Source: a virus
DNA length: 21,229 nt
IMG/VR virus record: IMGVR_UViG_3300031578_000400
Coordinates: 1 to 21,229 of that record
Strand: one strand, 5' to 3'
Shown: positions 14,385 through 21,229 of the stretch, in pieces
Numbering within the stretch: the stretch's first letter is position 1
Layout: each line of letters begins with the position of its first letter
The notes under the pieces: generated by a model
Databases searched by the model: none
Told to the model about the DNA's origin: nothing
What the model saw: the letters and a program-made list of their open reading frames with translations, nothing else
Translations under genes and position numbers: made by a program

Positions 14385-14819
14385 TTACGGTAGCATTTGA
14401 GCTGCACCAGTATTGCCTCTACAAGCAATATTAGCAATGTCAGGGTTAGGATAGCCGACCATAACCATAACATCTACGGAACCAGCTGCGCTAGATTCGA
14501 CAGTAATCATATTCAATGATGTGTCTTTAGCCACGATTGGTGCCGTTCCGGTAGTTCCACCTACTGTAACCATACAGTATTCAGAAGCCGGCATGCCATG
14601 AAATTTAGCTCCGCTGATAAGAGTCATCGTACCAGCACCACTAAAAGTCAAAGTTTGTGCCCATATAAAAGGGTACGCATGGTTATTACCCATGTTTCTA
14701 TATACCAAAGGCATATAATCGTCACCATTAATACGGGTTAGTTTGGGCATACTCTTCAACGGCGGTCTTCCACCAGAAGCGGTTGTATGTCCCATTTGTC
14801 CAATGTTTAAACTAGGCAT
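14385..14819 (-). CDS. Small head-module protein, unknown function
   Basis: The 144-aa protein starts 'MPSLNIGQMGHTTASGGRPP' and is rich in Gly, Thr, Ser, Val and Met, with repeated short strands such as 'TLTFSGAGTMTLIS', 'MVTVGGTTGTAPIV' and 'SVDVMVMVGYP'. This is consistent with a small beta-barrel, and no membrane or signal segment is present. It follows the protease-like gene with GAGGAGG before its ATG, and precedes the scaffold-like gene. Small beta proteins in this position are often head decoration or head-tail joining proteins, but no family is recognised. Confidence 0.55.
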   Translation of the reverse strand: MPSLNIGQMGHTTASGGRPPLKSMPKLTRINGDDYMPLVYRNMGNNHAYPFIWAQTLTFSGAGTMTLISGAKFHGMPASEYCMVTVGGTTGTAPIVAKDTSLNMITVESSAAGSVDVMVMVGYPNPDIANIACRGNTGAAQMLP

Positions 14820-14858
14820 AATTGCCCTCCTCTACGATCTAGTTTTAACTGCCTCGTG

Positions 14859-15998
14859 TCAAGCAGCTTTTAATCCAATTTTTTTTCCAGCTTTGTTCAA
14901 TGTCTCTTTCAGTTTCTCGGTCAGTTCAGATCTTCTATCGCTCTCTTCTCTCTTGAGTATTAGTTTTTTAGCGTAGGCTGCGGCCGTTTTACTTAATTGA
15001 ACTTTCAAACAATCTGGATCAGTAGTGTCTCTTGAAAAAGATGTACACCCCTTATCATATAGGGCACACCAATCAGTATTGACAACTTCTGTATCGGGGC
15101 CTTGCGGCTCCTTAGCAAATACACGACGTTTATAACTGACACAAATGCCAACTGTGTCTGTGTATTGTAGTTCTGCTTCCTCGGAAAGGTCTGTAATTAC
15201 AGAATTATCAGCGTCTACCTTATTAGAGGTTAGTTTATTGGCCTCCTCTAACAGGTCGTAATCTAAAACAATAACCTCATCAGTAGTTATAGGACGAGGT
15301 TTCTCACTGGCTGTCTCAAGAATTACTGAGGGTGGGTTGGCTGGATTTTTTACCACGCCACATCCCGAGAACACAATACCTCTTAAAACACGCTCCAGTG
15401 CACCTTCTGCTATTTCCTTACCCTTCTTCATAATCTTGGCCAGTTTACCAAAGAGTCTATCGTCGTGCGCTAGCCCCATTGATTCCGCCTCAGGTCGAGT
15501 TAATATCATGTCACCGACCTTAACATCGTAATTGGCGTAGTAGCATTCCATGCTCACTTTCCACTCACCGCTGGATACTTCTTTAGCTAGATTAGGGAAT
15601 CTGTTTTTATATATTACACCAGCGATTACAACATGCATATCATTATTCTCATTATCGAGACTGGCGTCCTCTTTATTTGCTAGTTCCCGTATATCTAGCT
15701 TTTCATGATCACCATTAATATAGGCTCTGTCATAGATATGTCCAATTATATCTTCTTCTTTGTGTTCTATATCTAGTGCCTTACTAATGATGGTATCCTC
15801 AGCTTTTACAAGTTCAGAAGGTAGAAAATGCGCACCATTTAAGTTTGTTCCTGCTGAAACAAAAATAGCGGAAAAATACTGCAGATCTGGTTGCTTGTCT
15901 TCGTTCCTAGGAAGCTCGATGACAGCGGCAAACGCCTTCTGTAGATCTTCTGTCTCATCCTCTAATTTAATGTCCGCTTCTATATAAAATTTTTCCAT
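14859..15998 (-). CDS. Prohead protease-like protein (S78-type) with C-terminal extension
   Basis: The 379-aa protein follows the portal and fits a prohead maturation protease. An N-terminal strand region leads to 'SAGTNLNGAHFLPSEL' and then 'ALDIEHKEEDIIGHIYD', with a His at 79 that could be catalytic. 'SSGEWKVSMECYYANYDV' follows, with Ser149 in the position of the catalytic Ser of the herpesvirus-like protease fold, and then 'GIVFSGCGVVKNPANPPS' (208-224), which resembles the NPA/NPP segment common in these enzymes. Residues from about 280 carry several Cys and a 'DTVGICVSYKRRVF' region, and a basic helical C-terminus ends 'NKAGKKIGLKAA'. The extension is not usual and its role is unknown. 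GGAG overlaps the stop of the mini-gene upstream. The protein may instead be a core protein lacking activity. Confidence 0.65.
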   Translation of the reverse strand: MEKFYIEADIKLEDETEDLQKAFAAVIELPRNEDKQPDLQYFSAIFVSAGTNLNGAHFLPSELVKAEDTIISKALDIEHKEEDIIGHIYDRAYINGDHEKLDIRELANKEDASLDNENNDMHVVIAGVIYKNRFPNLAKEVSSGEWKVSMECYYANYDVKVGDMILTRPEAESMGLAHDDRLFGKLAKIMKKGKEIAEGALERVLRGIVFSGCGVVKNPANPPSVILETASEKPRPITTDEVIVLDYDLLEEANKLTSNKVDADNSVITDLSEEAELQYTDTVGICVSYKRRVFAKEPQGPDTEVVNTDWCALYDKGCTSFSRDTTDPDCLKVQLSKTAAAYAKKLILKREESDRRSELTEKLKETLNKAGKKIGLKAA

Positions 15999-16009
15999 TG
16001 CAAAGTCTC

Positions 16010-16069
16010 CTACTTCTTGTTTTTGGTACGTTTATCTTTATCCTTATAATACCTCTTACGTTTCGCCAT
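16010..16069 (-). CDS. 19-aa basic mini-gene overlapping the portal stop
   Basis: An ATG at 16067-16069 has AAGGAGG six bases before it and encodes MAKRKRYYKDKDKRTKNKK, then TAG at 16010-16012. Eleven of 19 residues are Lys or Arg. The first 14 bases overlap the end of the portal gene in another frame, and the TAG overlaps the ribosome site of the protease-like gene. The ribosome site is as good as those of the large genes, so I list it as a probable gene. It could also be a leader that passes ribosomes to the protease gene. A basic peptide could bind DNA or an acidic scaffold, but this is only a guess. Confidence 0.45.
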   Translation of the reverse strand: MAKRKRYYKDKDKRTKNKK

Positions 16070-17960
16070 TCTCGTCCTCCTTATTTAATCTAAGTTTGGC
16101 CAATTCGTGGGTAAAATCCGCAAAATCCTCATCAGACATTTCTTTAACTACATCTTGAATAGATGCTGTCTTCTGAGCAGGTGTTGTTTGCGGTTTTGTT
16201 TTAGTTTTTGTTTTAGTTGTGTTCTGCTTAGACGGGCTCTGTGTTGTTTTCTTAGTAGCAGGCTTGCCCTTAGGTCTTCCCTGTGAGGGTGTTCCCTTAG
16301 GCGCTTTCTGTGTAGTCTGTGTACCGCCCGGGCCCTGGCCCTGTGCTGTCTGTTGCCATGGTGAGCCTATGATACCAAAGATACCCTTATCAACCAATGG
16401 AAACTCTTCTTCCATATTAGAAAGCTCATTGGGATAATCAAAACCAACTTCTTCGAGGGCTGTGTGATAACTGATCATTCTTCTGTCTACCAATTGCGAT
16501 ATGATATTCATATACATAATAGTGTCTTTAAGTATACCGTCATCCCATCTTATTTTAGGAAATCTTTCAAATCCCATAGCCTCAGATATCTGCTGATACT
16601 CTCTATAGATCCATCTAGTGACCTGACGTCTGGCGTAATCTATTTCCTCTTGTATACCTTTTATAATAAGCTGAGCTTCCGCCACATTCAAATCACCGGA
16701 GCCATCTATTAGAGCTCTTGAGATGCCAAGACCAGCTGATATATCTTCGTTAACTTGTATATATTTCTCCTGACCTAGAATAGATCCAATCTCCGGGGAA
16801 ACAATCTTTTCAACCTTTAATGTATGATTCCATATTACATCAAACGACTTACCAGAAGTGTTAAACAACTGTGATACAGCCTCTAACTCTTCTTGTGTTA
16901 CAACCGGATACTCATCATTACCAATAGTAATTTTTAATATATAATTAGTAATACCGTCCAGTGTACTTAGATCTGCTTGTCTGAGACTCTTCTTATATTC
17001 TATAGAATCAAATATTTTTAATGATCTAGGTTTGGCATAGCGTTCATACGGCATTTTTCTGTATGTCACAAACCCTACCAATCTAGGATCTAATTGAAAT
17101 TCTCCACCCTTTTCAGCTGCTGCCTTTAAGTCAGACGGTAATGCCTTAATAAGGTTCTTCTCATCCTCAGTCATCTCGCCCGAAGGTTTTTTCAATAACT
17201 CTGTCAATTCTGGCGGCGGTGTAAGTTTTACACTCACCTTATCGAATAGTAAGTTACCTTCTATATTAACCAACAACGGATTTAGTATAGTATAACTAAC
17301 TGGTAGATGTCCTTTAGACCAAATGTTTTTCTTGGCAGCATCTTCTTGTTCTTGTTCTTGTTCTTGTCCAGTAGCCTTGCCTTTCTTGGCTGGTGTTTTT
17401 CCATTTTTGATTTTCTGTCCGGGGATTGGTGATAGATGGGATACACGAGGTTCGTACTTAGCCAGAACCTTATATGTAGTCACGTGGCCGTACTTGAAAA
17501 AATCTAAGAACAGCCAATCTATCAACTCATAAAATTTTACATCGAATGCCCACACGTCAAAAAAGTTCTTTATATTCTCATCGTCAATATCATGCTCAAA
17601 ACCTTTTGATGCCAGGCCTGCCAACAGATTAATTGTTGAACCCAGCTCCGGTACAGTATAGTAATATCTAATAGCATTCTCAAACGACTCTCGTGCCGTC
17701 TGCTGCATTGGATCTTTTACATTTTGTTGGAGATCCAAGAATGTCCTATCCATGGTATCTCTAGTTATTACAGCAGCCTTTTCCTTAAACGCTTTTGGTA
17801 TAATACCGCCTACCTCCAGATATGCTAATGTCTTAGGCTTGGGGTCTAGGAAAAACGTAGACTGCCCAGTCTTTTCATCAACAGATATAGACCTAATACC
17901 CACATCGGGGTATCTTTCCTTGAGGTCAGCAGTGACCTTATTCATTTTTTCTTGATCCAT
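16056..17960 (-). CDS. Portal protein
   Basis: The 634-aa protein sits between terminase and protease genes. Its length and features fit portals: 'SFENAIRYYYTVPELGSTIN' and 'LASKGFEHDIDDENI' near the start, 'FDVKFYELIDWLFLDFFKYG' (138-158), a strand 'VSYTILNPLLVNIEG' (221-235), and a stem region around 325-345. Further on are 'IQVNEDISAGLGISRALIDG' (401-420) and 'AEAQLIIKGIQEEIDYARRQ' (427-446), then 'YREYQQISEAMGF' and 'IRWDDGILKD'. Residues 199-206 are a QEQEQEQE run made by a hexanucleotide repeat. The tail 537-600 is low-complexity and Lys/Thr/Gln/Pro-rich, with KTKTKTK. Such a tail is not typical and probably dangles or binds DNA. GGAG lies about nine bases before the ATG. The ring would form the DNA entry vertex and bind the terminase. 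Confidence 0.9.
   Translation of the reverse strand: MDQEKMNKVTADLKERYPDVGIRSISVDEKTGQSTFFLDPKPKTLAYLEVGGIIPKAFKEKAAVITRDTMDRTFLDLQQNVKDPMQQTARESFENAIRYYYTVPELGSTINLLAGLASKGFEHDIDDENIKNFFDVWAFDVKFYELIDWLFLDFFKYGHVTTYKVLAKYEPRVSHLSPIPGQKIKNGKTPAKKGKATGQEQEQEQEDAAKKNIWSKGHLPVSYTILNPLLVNIEGNLLFDKVSVKLTPPPELTELLKKPSGEMTEDEKNLIKALPSDLKAAAEKGGEFQLDPRLVGFVTYRKMPYERYAKPRSLKIFDSIEYKKSLRQADLSTLDGITNYILKITIGNDEYPVVTQEELEAVSQLFNTSGKSFDVIWNHTLKVEKIVSPEIGSILGQEKYIQVNEDISAGLGISRALIDGSGDLNVAEAQLIIKGIQEEIDYARRQVTRWIYREYQQISEAMGFERFPKIRWDDGILKDTIMYMNIISQLVDRRMISYHTALEEVGFDYPNELSNMEEEFPLVDKGIFGIIGSPWQQTAQGQGPGGTQTTQKAPKGTPSQGRPKGKPATKKTTQSPSKQNTTKTKTKTKPQTTPAQKTASIQDVVKEMSDEDFADFTHELAKLRLNKEDENGET
17343..17366 (-). 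repeat. Four perfect hexanucleotide copies in the portal gene
   Basis: The + strand reads TTCTTG four times in a row. On the coding strand this gives CAAGAA, Gln-Glu four times. Because the unit is two codons, gain or loss of copies would not break the portal frame but would change the length of a surface loop. Confidence 0.8.
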
Positions 17961-17973
17961 TTAAGTCCTCTCC

Positions 17974-18210
17974 TTAGCTGAAATCAGCTACGCTTTTTTT
18001 CCTTCCAATATATACATCAGCAGGGTGATTCTCGCCGGTATGATTATACATATCAACATCTCCATAAGTGGAGCCACTATGTGTCAGTGTACCACTTCGA
18101 TGTCTGTCTTTATCATCTGCCCACGATGGTGCAGCCGGACTATCAGTACCAGCACCAGACACTGTTGCCCACCAATTTCCAGCCTGGAAATCTTTTTCCA
18201 TTGTTGCCAT
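17974..18210 (-). CDS. 78-aa protein of unknown function
   Basis: The protein reads 'MATMEKDFQAGNWWATVSGA', then polar, Ser-, Gly-, Asp- and His-rich sequence with 'YGDVDMYNHTGENHPADVYI' and an end 'GRKKSVADFS'. No family, membrane segment or coiled coil is visible. GGAGG lies seven bases before the ATG. It sits 13 bases upstream of the portal gene and 10 bases downstream of the membrane-protein gene, so it is probably expressed with both. The 'T-x-SG' signature of the fibre genes also occurs here ('TVSGAG'). A small virion or head-joining protein is possible. Confidence 0.5.
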   Translation of the reverse strand: MATMEKDFQAGNWWATVSGAGTDSPAAPSWADDKDRHRSGTLTHSGSTYGDVDMYNHTGENHPADVYIGRKKSVADFS

Positions 18211-18220
18211 ACACTACCTC

Positions 18221-18727
18221 CTATCTATCTGTGTTAAGTGTTTTAATGTCGTCGAAATCTCTTGGCGGCCGAATTCTCTCAGAAACATAAACCACTCCAT
18301 CTTTAGACACACCATCACTTTCCCTACAATCTCTATCACTTTCCCTATGATCTCTACCACCTTCCTTAGCAAAGAGTCTTCTTTTGACTTCAATACCATT
18401 CCCATTTTCTTTAAGTCTGGTTTGTGCCACTATACGACCAAGCGCTAAAGTAACAAAACCGCCACCTAGAAAGCCAAGACCTATACCAGCTGAAATCCAA
18501 GGTTCTGGTGGATTAGATCCTGGTACTAACTTGAACATCCCAATTATAGTAGGAACATAAAGAAGCAACAACCATTGAAACTTCATTGATGCTACATTAC
18601 GAAGTAACTTCTGTATCCACAGATCCCAAAAACTGGAATCCAAAATACTAACATCTTTTGGTGACTTTAGTCCACTACAAATAGTGCAAATATCACCACA
18701 ATTACAATTCTTGATTTCTTCAGACAT
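18221..18727 (-). CDS. Small two-helix membrane protein with N-terminal Cys cluster
   Basis: The 168-aa protein has four Cys within residues 8-17 (CNCGDICTIC), a spacing that could bind zinc or an iron-sulfur cluster. Two hydrophobic segments follow: 'FQWLLLLYVPTIIGMF' (about 50-66) and 'GIGLGFLGGGFVTLALG' (about 81-97). The C-terminal part is polar and charged, with a repeated 'RESD' motif caused by a 21-base tandem duplication. GGAG lies six bases before the ATG. It lies 47 bases after the terminase stop. Holin-like proteins are also small with two helices, but they rarely carry an N-terminal Cys cluster, so I do not call it a holin. Membrane location is likely; function is unknown. Confidence 0.55.
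   Translation of the reverse strand: MSEEIKNCNCGDICTICSGLKSPKDVSILDSSFWDLWIQKLLRNVASMKFQWLLLLYVPTIIGMFKLVPGSNPPEPWISAGIGLGFLGGGFVTLALGRIVAQTRLKENGNGIEVKRRLFAKEGGRDHRESDRDCRESDGVSKDGVVYVSERIRPPRDFDDIKTLNTDR
18314..18355 (-). repeat. Two tandem 21-base copies in the membrane-protein gene
   Basis: Bases 18314-18334 and 18335-18355 are tandem copies with two mismatches. The unit is seven codons, so the copies keep the frame and give RDHRESD and RDCRESD. The high identity suggests recent duplication. Confidence 0.75.
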
Positions 18728-18774
18728 AACTTCTCCTATAGCGTGGTTCTCTATTAAATAAGAAGGTTAGTTTA

Positions 18775-21229
18775 TTACTTAACCCTTCGCTTACCTTTCA
18801 AGACCGCCCGACCTAAACCGCGATCGTTTCCTATAGATGGTCCAGGCCCAAGTGCTTTTTGTTTATTAAGAACACTCCATGGAGAATTTGGTTTACGCTC
18901 CCTTATATAGCCAGCCTTCTGAAATAAAATAGGTTCCGGCTCACCTTCAAGCTCCTTTGCCACCATTCTGCATCCGTGTGCTGCTAATATAACAGCTGAA
19001 TACAGGTCCTTGTTCTGTCCTTTCTTAGGTGTATCGAAATGTAATGCGCCTGACGCTGTCTGTGTAACAACAATATTTAACATCTGTTTCTTAAGTGTTA
19101 ATACATTACTGTACGCATCAGCTAAGATATCTGCTGTAGTGACAGGCGGTTCTGGAAACATCAACTTTTTATCTTCTAACATAGATAGTGTTGTAAAGTT
19201 AGCGTCCGCTATCCACGTAGGATTAAAATTAACCATCTCCAGTATGTGTCTACCTTTCATGTGACGCTTGTCATCGTCTGTACGGTCAATGAGAGGCTCG
19301 TAGTCGTTATATCCATCCTCTAACAGGTCCATAATAGCCTTACCACCACCGCCTTTGTCTATGAACACTCGGACGACGTGGTACGACTCACAGATAGCCT
19401 GTACCATCATTGTTAGATCTTGTGTGGTTCTACGCTTCAACTCCAGTACGTTTACTATCTTATTAGGGTTACCATACTTTATTATTACTACACCGCAACT
19501 GGCTTCTCCTCCCTGACTGGGGTCAACACCGACTACATAATCATGACCGGGATCTCCACGGACTTCTAGTGTATAACCACTTCCTTCTGTACACGCCTCT
19601 AACACAGAAGCTTTAAAGAACCCTTCTGAATCAGATATCATAGCAGCTTCGTATTCCATTCTGAATTCCGCGTCAGACATGATACGCTTAGCTTCTGAAA
19701 TATTATTCTTATCCAAAAAACCATCCGGTAGATCCCAATAAGGTATTTGCCATACCTTGTACTGAGACGCATCACCGTCCCTTTTCATCATGGCCCAATG
19801 GTCGCGCATACGACGCCACATATGATTAAACTTATAGAAACCAGATGACGTCATTATCATCTTGTTGACAGTCTCTTCCTCAAAATCACTATCAGAGGCT
19901 AAGCCCAATTCAATCAAACGTTTCTGACGTTCTAACCTACGAACGTTTTCCATAGGCTCTAGTGTTGTAGCGCCCATAGGACGAACAACCATGTCTAGTG
20001 TAGAATCTGGTACTTGAGCTAACTCGTCCACTACTATTAAATAGAAACGAGACCCACGAATTTTACTATTATGACTAAAGAATCCATTAGCACAGTATTC
20101 ATTACCATCTGGTACATGGATATCATATGTTAAATCTTCACCCTGACCTATAGAAACAATTTCATCATAATATATATCTGGGTTTGCTAATTTTTTTATT
20201 TTATCTACAGCAGAGTAGTTTAAATGATCATATGTTTTAATAAAACAATCAGCCATATATTGTGTAACTGAATTTTTAGATTCTATCATGGACGACCTAA
20301 CATAACGTGATTCTTTACACCCAAACCCTCTTTCTACTTTATTTTCAAAACTAACACGGATCATATCATCTCTGATTCCAGGAATATCATCATTCTTAAT
20401 CCACCTTGTTTTATTCTTAACTGCGGCCGCCAAAATATCTTGTTTACGTTTTAATTTAAATCCTATTTCCTCATAGAATATCTTAACATCAGAACCAGTA
20501 ATTAATAATTCATAGGAAGTATTCCAATTAACATCCCTATCTCTTTCGGTCTTATATGCCACTATACCATAATGTAATAATATATAATGTAATTGATTTA
20601 TTAATTCTTCCGACGTGTTTGTAAATCCTATAGTTATACCTATTCCACCTTTTATTGTAGATACTTGTATATGACCATCTGAATCATATAAGCCGCTGAT
20701 AGTTTCCGACATAATATTACGAGGTGCTGATAAGATTTTATCTGGTAATTTTTTATCAATAGTATAACACACATCCATACCCCAAAAATCTAACCATCTC
20801 TTCACATTATCTTTGGAATCATGATTGTAATGTACTCTATCAGAACACATATAAAATTCATAACCAAGTCCTCTTTCTATATGACTTATCAATTCAGGGT
20901 CTTCAGTGGTGTATCTTAATCTATATTTATTTGTCCACGAACCATCTCCTACCATCAAACCTAAAGCATATGCCTGTTCCTCCGTAACGGCCGCATTACC
21001 ATTATGCCATCTATAACTACGGTCAATTAGAATTCTGTCGCCTACTATCATTTCGTCAAATCTGCACCAAATAATTTCCCCATTCCTAACAATTTTAAAC
21101 ATATGATTTGGAGTGCCTTCGTTTTTAAAACCCTTAGCTGTTTTTATTTTTATAGTTTCTTTTACACCATTACACAACGAACAATCAGATTCTCTGAATT
21201 CACCATTTGACCACACTATTTCTTTTCTA
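18775..21229 (-). CDS. terL: Terminase large subunit interrupted by an intein, N-terminus off the window
   Basis: The frame is open to the window edge; the GTG at 21216 is an internal Val codon and not a start. Residue numbers here count from that codon. Residues 1-383 are intein. From Ser384 the terminase continues: 'FYLIVVDE' (391-398) is Walker B with its catalytic Glu, 'MTSSG' (456-460) a probable coupling motif, and 'GVDPSQGG' (D565), 'FIDKGG' (D620) and 'KDLYSA' (D737) the acidic residues of the RNase H-like nuclease that cuts DNA in packaging. Walker A and the N-terminal ATPase half lie outside. The basic C-terminus ends 'GKRRVK' with TAATAA. The mature enzyme would dock on the portal and pump DNA. 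Splicing must occur for the ATPase to work. Confidence 0.92.
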   Translation of the reverse strand, partial: RKEIVWSNGEFRESDCSLCNGVKETIKIKTAKGFKNEGTPNHMFKIVRNGEIIWCRFDEMIVGDRILIDRSYRWHNGNAAVTEEQAYALGLMVGDGSWTNKYRLRYTTEDPELISHIERGLGYEFYMCSDRVHYNHDSKDNVKRWLDFWGMDVCYTIDKKLPDKILSAPRNIMSETISGLYDSDGHIQVSTIKGGIGITIGFTNTSEELINQLHYILLHYGIVAYKTERDRDVNWNTSYELLITGSDVKIFYEEIGFKLKRKQDILAAAVKNKTRWIKNDDIPGIRDDMIRVSFENKVERGFGCKESRYVRSSMIESKNSVTQYMADCFIKTYDHLNYSAVDKIKKLANPDIYYDEIVSIGQGEDLTYDIHVPDGNEYCANGFFSHNSKIRGSRFYLIVVDELAQVPDSTLDMVVRPMGATTLEPMENVRRLERQKRLIELGLASDSDFEEETVNKMIMTSSGFYKFNHMWRRMRDHWAMMKRDGDASQYKVWQIPYWDLPDGFLDKNNISEAKRIMSDAEFRMEYEAAMISDSEGFFKASVLEACTEGSGYTLEVRGDPGHDYVVGVDPSQGGEASCGVVIIKYGNPNKIVNVLELKRRTTQDLTMMVQAICESYHVVRVFIDKGGGGKAIMDLLEDGYNDYEPLIDRTDDDKRHMKGRHILEMVNFNPTWIADANFTTLSMLEDKKLMFPEPPVTTADILADAYSNVLTLKKQMLNIVVTQTASGALHFDTPKKGQNKDLYSAVILAAHGCRMVAKELEGEPEPILFQKAGYIRERKPNSPWSVLNKQKALGPGPSIGNDRGLGRAVLKGKRRVK
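20068..21229 (-). mobile_element. Intein with LAGLIDADG homing endonuclease in the terminase
   Basis: Numbered from the codon at 21216, residues 34-40 'GTPNHMF' fit splicing block B, with a T..H type core. 'LGLMVGDG' (85-92) and 'ISGLYDSDG' (173-181) are two LAGLIDADG motifs with acidic residues D91 and D180. 'YDIHVPDGNEYCANGFFSHN' (364-383) holds blocks F and G with the terminal His-Asn. The next residue, Ser384, would be the nucleophile of the C-extein. Block A and the first intein residue are off the window. All visible catalytic motifs are intact, so both splicing and endonuclease activity look possible. The insertion point is just before the Walker B strand of the terminase ATPase. Confidence 0.9.

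Noticed and set aside
18214-18405. Minus-strand frame with IIGK/IVGK repeats
   Set aside because: It is another-frame reading of the 21-base tandem duplication inside the membrane-protein gene.
18221-18727. Holin call for the two-helix membrane protein
   Set aside because: The N-terminal Cys cluster, long polar tail and place beside the terminase are not typical enough of holins.

Overview
The window is part of a tailed double-stranded DNA phage or prophage (Caudoviricetes). All convincing genes lie on the minus strand, packed with gaps of mostly under 130 bases, and nearly every start has a strong GGAG or GGAGG ribosome binding site. No stretch over 300 bases lacks a gene. I see no tRNA, integrase, CRISPR array or cellular housekeeping gene. 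The sequence gives no reliable clue to the host.

Reading in the direction of transcription, from high to low coordinates, the head and packaging module comes first. It holds a large terminase interrupted by an intein with a LAGLIDADG endonuclease (18775-21229, N-terminus off the window), a small Cys-rich membrane protein, a 78-aa unknown, the portal, a 19-aa basic mini-gene overlapping the portal stop, a prohead-protease-like protein, a 144-aa unknown, an acidic coiled-coil scaffold-like protein, a probable decoration protein and the major capsid protein. A two-fold inverted repeat follows the capsid gene. After it come a DUF1360-like membrane protein and an overlapping gene of unknown function.

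From about 10.7 kb down to base 1 lies a cluster of tail-fibre or adhesin genes. Two are tandem paralogues: one is cut near its start by an in-frame TAA, and the other has gained a different N-terminus with a bacterial Ig-like domain. Further down are a small protein with a duplicated motif, a hairpin that may be a terminator, a coiled-coil protein, a 30-aa mini-gene coupled to a fibre-like gene, and a 689-aa fibre built on roughly 28 short repeats. The cluster ends with a related shorter fibre, an unknown virion-like protein, a permuted NlpC/P60-type cysteine hydrolase and a partial fibre that runs off the window.

The head genes would build and fill the capsid. The fibre genes share N-terminal peptides, internal modules and C-terminal domains, which suggests one mosaic host-recognition apparatus assembled by duplication and module exchange. 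The most noteworthy points are the in-frame stop in the fibre gene, the intein just upstream of the terminase Walker B motif, the octapeptide-repeat fibre shaft, the cysteine hydrolase among fibre genes, and two mini-genes with strong ribosome binding sites.
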